From an uncultured Clostridia bacterium (GTDB lineage: Bacteria > Bacillota > Clostridia > TANB77 > CAG-508): a DNA stretch of 17,701 nucleotides. Shown here piece after piece: positions 15,029-17,701 of the stretch (positions are counted from its first letter, which is position 1; each line of letters begins with the position of its first letter). Position numbers and translations under genes: made by a program. The stretch spans positions 1 to 17,701 of the forward strand of contig CANRPQ010000018.1 in the NCBI GenBank assembly GCA_947632525.1, in the 5' to 3' direction. The notes beneath the pieces were generated by a model that did no database searches, was not told the DNA's origin, and was given only the letters and a program-made list of their open reading frames with translations.

Positions 15029-16190
15029 CTAATTTACATAAAGTGTGGACCTAAAAGAAAGGTTAGTGTCGGTATAGTAAGGAAAGTTGTAGCCGCGATA
15101 AGCTGTAAAGTTGTCGCTGTAGTAGCAACTACCCCCACGATAGAAAGGATAAAAGCTGAACTCTTCATCGGAATACGTACTGATCTCTGTTGTCCACTCA
15201 CTACAATTACTTGCCATATCATAGATATTACATACTTTATCTACTGAATCTGTTCTATCTTCTCCTTCTCCTGTAGTTAATGGTCCACTTGTATTTACTG
15301 ATGTTAGCATTGAATAATCACTATCTTTATATTTTTGTATAAACACTATTGCTGTATCCCATGCATAACTATTTGTTAAATCACTTGTATAATTATCGCT
15401 TGTATACATTGCTTTTGCTGCTGTTTCTGCATCTGGTTGAGATACTTCATTCCATACTGGTCCTGCTTTTGATACTGGTTTAGTTCCATCTGCACTATTT
15501 TTTCCTGCCTCATATCTTGCTAAGTAATATCCTCCGTTCTTTTTTGCACTATCTAAAAATCCTTTTAAATCTTTTGCTTCGGTATCTGCATTTTCATATT
15601 GGTCGGCTGTTTGGACTGGTGTTGCTGTTCCATCTCCTATTACATCAAATGAATATCTTGCTAATGTTATTGTTGTATCTTCTGAAGCTCCTGTTTTATT
15701 TTTTATTGTTCCTACTGGTATCCATACAAATTGATTACCTTCTCCATCTTCTACTACTATTCCATCTTGTACTGTTGGTGTACCTTGGTTTGTTTCTGAA
15801 TAATTATAGTCTACTGTTGAATCTTCTGTTGGTGTTACTATGTGAAATCCTGCTGGTATTGTTACTGGGTTTCCAAATTCATCTTCTACTTTTTTATTCT
15901 TATCTTTTGCAAAATCTTCTCCTTTTTCTATTGCATCTGCTATTGGTGTTGCTTCACCTAATGCTTCTCCCATATCACCTTCTAAATCTGATAGTCCTTT
16001 TTCTGTATCTGATTGTGCGTTTTTTGTTGCATCTGCTGCTTCTCTTGCTTTGTTTATTATTCCACTATCACTAAATAACATTGTTATTGTTATTCCCGCT
16101 AAGATAAGCAATACAACGATAGTTACTACTAACGCTACTAGTGTAATTCCGGTTATTTGCTCTCATTGGTTTTTTGTGTTCTTTTAACAT
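15029..16190 (-). CDS. Pilin-like protein with FGE/C-type-lectin-like domain, probable DGR target; needs a +1 shift
   Basis: Surface protein in three parts. ATG 16190, ten bases after AGGAGG (16201-16206), begins MLKEHKKPMRANN; skipping the C at 16151 continues GITLVALVVTIVVLLILAG, a type IV prepilin-like N-terminus with a Gly cleavage site and hydrophobic helix. Without the shift, the downstream frame opens only at TTG 16111 inside that helix. A helical stalk (KAREAADATKNAQSDTEKG) precedes an FGE-sulfatase/C-type-lectin-like domain starting near QFVWIPVGTI and closing with NIYDMASNCSEWTTE, YRGGS and SFRSTLYVN. In the numbering from 16111 the last part (323-350) has C-ending codons in half its positions, unlike the rest. 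This matches DGR target proteins. An active FGE enzyme is unlikely: the domain sits on a pilin helix and is variable where FGE catalysis occurs. Confidence 0.82.
15062..15145 (-). other. Candidate DGR variable region (VR core)
   Basis: In these 28 codons the third base is C in 15: TTC, TGC, TAC, TAC, AGC, GAC, AAC, CGC, GGC, TAC, AAC, TAC, ACC, GAC, AAC. Nearly all are one or two first- or second-position changes from AAC. That is the outcome expected when AAC codons in a template repeat are copied with adenine-specific mutagenesis. Upstream in the same gene AAT, GAT and TAT dominate. The pattern lies exactly at the ligand face of the C-type-lectin fold, between YRGGS and SFR. No template repeat was found in the window. 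Confidence 0.65.
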
Positions 16191-16260
16191 ATTTCTATGT
16201 CCTCCTCTTCTCTTTTTTACTTTTGTTTGTTTTCTTTTTCTGCTTTTTAGTTTTTTAATT

Positions 16261-16368
16261 TTAGTCTTTCATCTTTTTTCTTTTGCTATTAGTATTATCT
16301 TTTTTATTCGCTTTTATACACACCTTTCCTCTTTCAGATATCTCATCTATAGCAAAATAATCATACAT
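16261..16368 (-). CDS. Possible 35-residue leader ORF upstream of the pilin gene
   Basis: An open frame starting MYDYFAIDEISERGKV with a very basic end (KRKKMKD) lies in the long pilin leader. It has no recognisable ribosome site, and no family was recognised. It may be a chance ORF in an A-rich leader; listed only because the leader is unusually long. Confidence 0.2.
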   Translation of the reverse strand: MYDYFAIDEISERGKVCIKANKKDNTNSKRKKMKD

Positions 16369-16445
16369 ATTCAATTGTCAATGTTCATAAAAGCTTCCTT
16401 TTGTTTTTTTAAACTTTACTTTTCTAATACTAATTTTACTTCTCT

Positions 16446-16474
16446 ATTGTACATTAACTATTTATTTTTTACAA
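16446..16474 (-). promoter_or_regulatory. Putative promoter of the pilin-like gene
   Basis: On the minus strand, TTGTAA (16469-16474) and TACAAT (16446-16451) are 17 bases apart. If used, the 5' leader is about 250 bases, long for this window. Between it and the start codon the minus strand is A/G-rich; apart from the possible small ORF at 16261-16368 nothing else was recognised there. Confidence 0.55.
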
Positions 16475-16500
16475 GTACTTTTTGAATTTTTTCTCATTTT

Positions 16501-16578
16501 TTGTATAGAAAAAATCGAAGATTTTTATTATACAACAAGTTTAAGTTTTTCCTTATGCTGTGCTGTTGCGAAGCAACA
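16501..16578. repeat. Dispersed intergenic palindromic repeat, copy B
   Basis: A long hairpin, TTGTATAGAAAAAATC (16501-16516), loop GAA, GATTTTTATTATACAA (16520-16535), with 14 of 16 pairs, continues into the core ATACAACAAG shared with copy A (4048-4098), then CCTT and a second hairpin TGTTGC, loop GAA, GCAACA (16564-16578). Outer ATGCT/AGCAT bases (16555-16559, 16587-16591) could close the latter. It lies between the SSB-like gene and the pilin promoter. Confidence 0.6.
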
Positions 16579-16618
16579 TTTAGAACTAGCATGACTACTT
16601 TTAATTATATTATATTTT

Positions 16619-16647
16619 AAAAGAGGGATACATTTGTACCCCTCTTT
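16619..16647 (-). terminator. Terminator after the SSB-like gene
   Basis: AAAGAGGG (16620-16627) and CCCTCTTT (16640-16647) form an 8-bp stem, extended across one mismatch by TACA/TGTA. It lies 11 bases after the stop codon; on the minus strand it is followed by a short, A-interrupted T-run. Confidence 0.75.
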
Positions 16648-16651
16648 ATAT

Positions 16652-16669
16652 GCTAAAATTAAGGATTAA
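16652..16669 (+). repeat. 18-bp inverted repeat, left copy, flanking the SSB-like gene
   Basis: GCTAAAATTAAGGATTAA is the exact reverse complement of 17298-17315. This copy includes the last codons and the stop of the SSB-like gene and precedes its terminator. Confidence 0.85.
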
Positions 16670-17279
16670 TATTCATAACAGACAATTCATAAGTCTCTTT
16701 TTCTTCCTCTGTTCCATCAGTCCATCTTTTTACATATTTTCTACTTTGAAAACGTGCTGATATTGTAAAAAGCTTATTAATTTGGTGTGCATTTATCTGA
16801 TATGCAGTTTTTCCCCATGCAATGCAAGGTATATGTATCCTCTGTAATTTGTAATTCTCATCTATGCCTAAGAAAATAAAATCTTGAATTGCTTTCCCCA
16901 TGGTTGTCTTTCTAATCTGTGACTTATTTAAAATAAATCCACTTAACCTAATGTCATTAGTGTAATATGGAATTGCACCTGCTGGTTTGATGTTTATTGT
17001 TTCAGCTATAATTCTTACAATAAGATGCCTTTCATTTGCTCCTTTGTGCTTATAAAAAGATATAACTTTGCCAAAAACATCAATAACATCTCCTTCCTTT
17101 ATTTTAGAAATATCAAAAGTACTGTCCAGAATTTCTACAGGGATATGGTCAACAGTGTCGCTTAGTCTTTTAACATCTACGAACATTTCATAGGTTTTTT
17201 GGTTGTTGTATAAACCATAGAACCGAGGGGCAGTGCTGACGATACCGTTGATGTGGGCCGCGTTGATGCATTTAATCAT
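16659..17279 (-). CDS. SSB-like protein with two OB-fold segments
   Basis: A 206-residue protein of the clostridial single-stranded-DNA-binding type that carries two OB-like modules. The first covers about residues 10-95 (NGIVSTAPRFYG..YEMFVDVKRLSDTVDHIPVEIL, GDVIDVFGKVISF), the second about 105-205 (RLSGFILNKSQIRKTTMGKAIQDFIFLG, RIHIPCIAWGKTAYQI). The wording VKRLSDTxDHIPV is typical of this family. Replication or repair binding is inferred. ATG 17279 follows AAGGAGG by about eight bases. The first ~26 codons are unusually rich in C-ending codons (AAC GCG GCC CAC ATC) and include an in-frame CGG at residue 19, unlike the rest of the gene. It is flanked by perfect 18-bp inverted repeats. Confidence 0.85.
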   Translation of the reverse strand: MIKCINAAHINGIVSTAPRFYGLYNNQKTYEMFVDVKRLSDTVDHIPVEILDSTFDISKIKEGDVIDVFGKVISFYKHKGANERHLIVRIIAETINIKPAGAIPYYTNDIRLSGFILNKSQIRKTTMGKAIQDFIFLGIDENYKLQRIHIPCIAWGKTAYQINAHQINKLFTISARFQSRKYVKRWTDGTEEEKETYELSVMNINP

Positions 17280-17297
17280 GATTTTTCCTCCTTAGTT

Positions 17298-17315
17298 TTA
17301 ATCCTTAATTTTAGC
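17298..17315 (-). repeat. 18-bp inverted repeat, right copy, flanking the SSB-like gene
   Basis: On the minus strand this reads GCTAAAATTAAGGATTAA, identical to the plus-strand copy at 16652-16669. It sits in the 5' leader of the SSB-like gene, just upstream of its ribosome site. Confidence 0.85.
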
Positions 17316-17318
17316 TTC

Positions 17319-17337
17319 GTCCAAATAGTATTTGGAC
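17319..17337. promoter_or_regulatory. Leader hairpin of the SSB-like gene
   Basis: Perfect 8-bp arms GTCCAAAT and ATTTGGAC around a 3-base loop lie in the 5' leader, between the promoter and the 18-bp repeat. No T-tract follows, so it looks like a stabilising stem or an operator, not a terminator. Confidence 0.6.
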
Positions 17338-17360
17338 TTATCTAATATGGACATATAATT

Positions 17361-17388
17361 ATTATACCATTTTTTAGAAAAAAAGCAA
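17361..17388 (-). promoter_or_regulatory. Sigma-A promoter of the SSB-like gene
   Basis: On the minus strand, TTGCTT (17383-17388) and consensus TATAAT (17361-17366) are 16 bases apart, with TGG before the -10 giving an extended -10. The leader is about 75 bases. Confidence 0.7.
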
Positions 17389-17404
17389 CATTTTATGTAT
17401 ATAA

Positions 17405-17701
17405 TCAACTATTTTTACAGCTAATATTGATTTTATTAGCATTTACATTTAGCTCTCTCGTAATAATATTTTGAATTTGTGAAATTTGTTGTTCATCTAG
17501 TTTTTCAGCTTTAATTATTCCTGTTACATTACCATTGTTAACAAATAAAATGACGTTTTCAAAACCTTTTGTTTTAATTAAGTTTTCTGCTATCATTATT
17601 GCATTTTTTTCATCATTAATTCTTTTAATTTCACTTTGTGCATTTGATTTTTCATCTGATGATAAATTATCTGTTTCTAATATCTTTTGATAATTTTCTA
17701 A
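17405..17701 (-). CDS. spoIIIAH: Stage III sporulation protein AH (SpoIIIAH), 5'-partial
   Basis: Mother-cell membrane protein of the engulfment SpoIIIA-SpoIIQ channel that links mother cell and forespore. Only the last 98 codons lie in the window. Visible: a coiled region LENYQKILETDNLSSDE, then AQSEIKRINDEKNAIMIAE, followed by the conserved domain ENLIKTKGFENVILFVNNG, VTGIIKAEKLDEQQISQIQ and IITRELNV. This is the YscJ/FliF-like ring-building C-terminal domain typical of SpoIIIAH. The N-terminal membrane helix is beyond the edge. The stop is TGA 17405-17407. Its presence indicates a spore-former; the other spoIIIA genes should lie to the right. Confidence 0.86.
   Translation of the reverse strand, partial: LENYQKILETDNLSSDEKSNAQSEIKRINDEKNAIMIAENLIKTKGFENVILFVNNGNVTGIIKAEKLDEQQISQIQNIITRELNVNANKINISCKNS

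Noticed and set aside
15018..15030. Short hairpin AGCA/TGCT at the stop codon, considered as the structure found after DGR variable regions
   Set aside because: Only four base pairs; too weak to support.
15517..16074. A 185-codon Leu-rich plus-strand frame
   Set aside because: It is the antisense shadow of the pilin-like gene; the leucine bias comes from the complementary codons, and no ribosome site precedes it.
1..17701. CRISPR arrays, rRNA and tRNA genes
   Set aside because: No regularly spaced repeats, no rRNA-like conserved blocks, and no cloverleaf with GGTTCGA-type T-arm were recognised by eye.

Overview
The window is a strongly AT-rich stretch of a Gram-positive, spore-forming Bacillota chromosome, most likely an uncultured gut-type clostridium. 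The evidence is the SpoIIIAH C-terminus at the right edge, purine-rich AGGAGG ribosome sites, AT-ending codons, clostridial small families (DUF1540, a two-OB-fold SSB-like protein) and mostly housekeeping content. No plasmid or phage backbone is visible.

Layout, left to right. (1) 3-911 (-): most of a sodium:dicarboxylate symporter running off the left edge, with no canonical start codon. (2) 1087-2096 (+): two small secreted proteins held in the membrane by a C-terminal helix. (3) smpB (+) with a strong promoter and a leader hairpin, ending in a terminator shared head-on with fba (-). (4) 3761-6132 (-): a DUF1540 protein, a DUF308/HdeD-like membrane protein, a HEPN/MNT toxin-antitoxin-type pair whose MNT gene is frameshifted, and a histidine phosphatase that also lacks a canonical start. 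(5) 6279-14594 (-): peroxiredoxin, a short DUF3298-like protein, a dNMP kinase, metG, a small membrane protein, glmM, argS and pfkA: glycolysis, cell-wall precursor supply, translation and nucleotide supply. (6) 14731-16500: an accessory island with the C-terminal end of an IS256-family transposase (+) and a pilin-like protein (-) ending in an FGE/C-type-lectin-like domain. Its last ~40 codons have the NNC codon pattern of a diversity-generating-retroelement (DGR) variable region. (7) 16659-17279 (-): an SSB-like gene bracketed by perfect 18-bp inverted repeats. (8) 17405-17701 (-): spoIIIAH, 5' end outside the window.

Most noteworthy: (a) the probable DGR target on a pilin scaffold, with no template repeat or reverse transcriptase found in the window; (b) two unrelated genes (MNT antitoxin and pilin) that each need a +1 shift at the same tetranucleotide, CGGA, while CGG was seen in frame in only one other gene; (c) two genes whose only Shine-Dalgarno-spaced start is AUA; (d) several leader structures that could control expression (DUF1540, smpB, glmM, SSB); (e) a dispersed palindromic intergenic repeat present twice. 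Indel or assembly error, or real gene decay, remains a live explanation for (b), and base error or start-codon decay for (c). All assignments are from reading motifs by eye; no database search was run.
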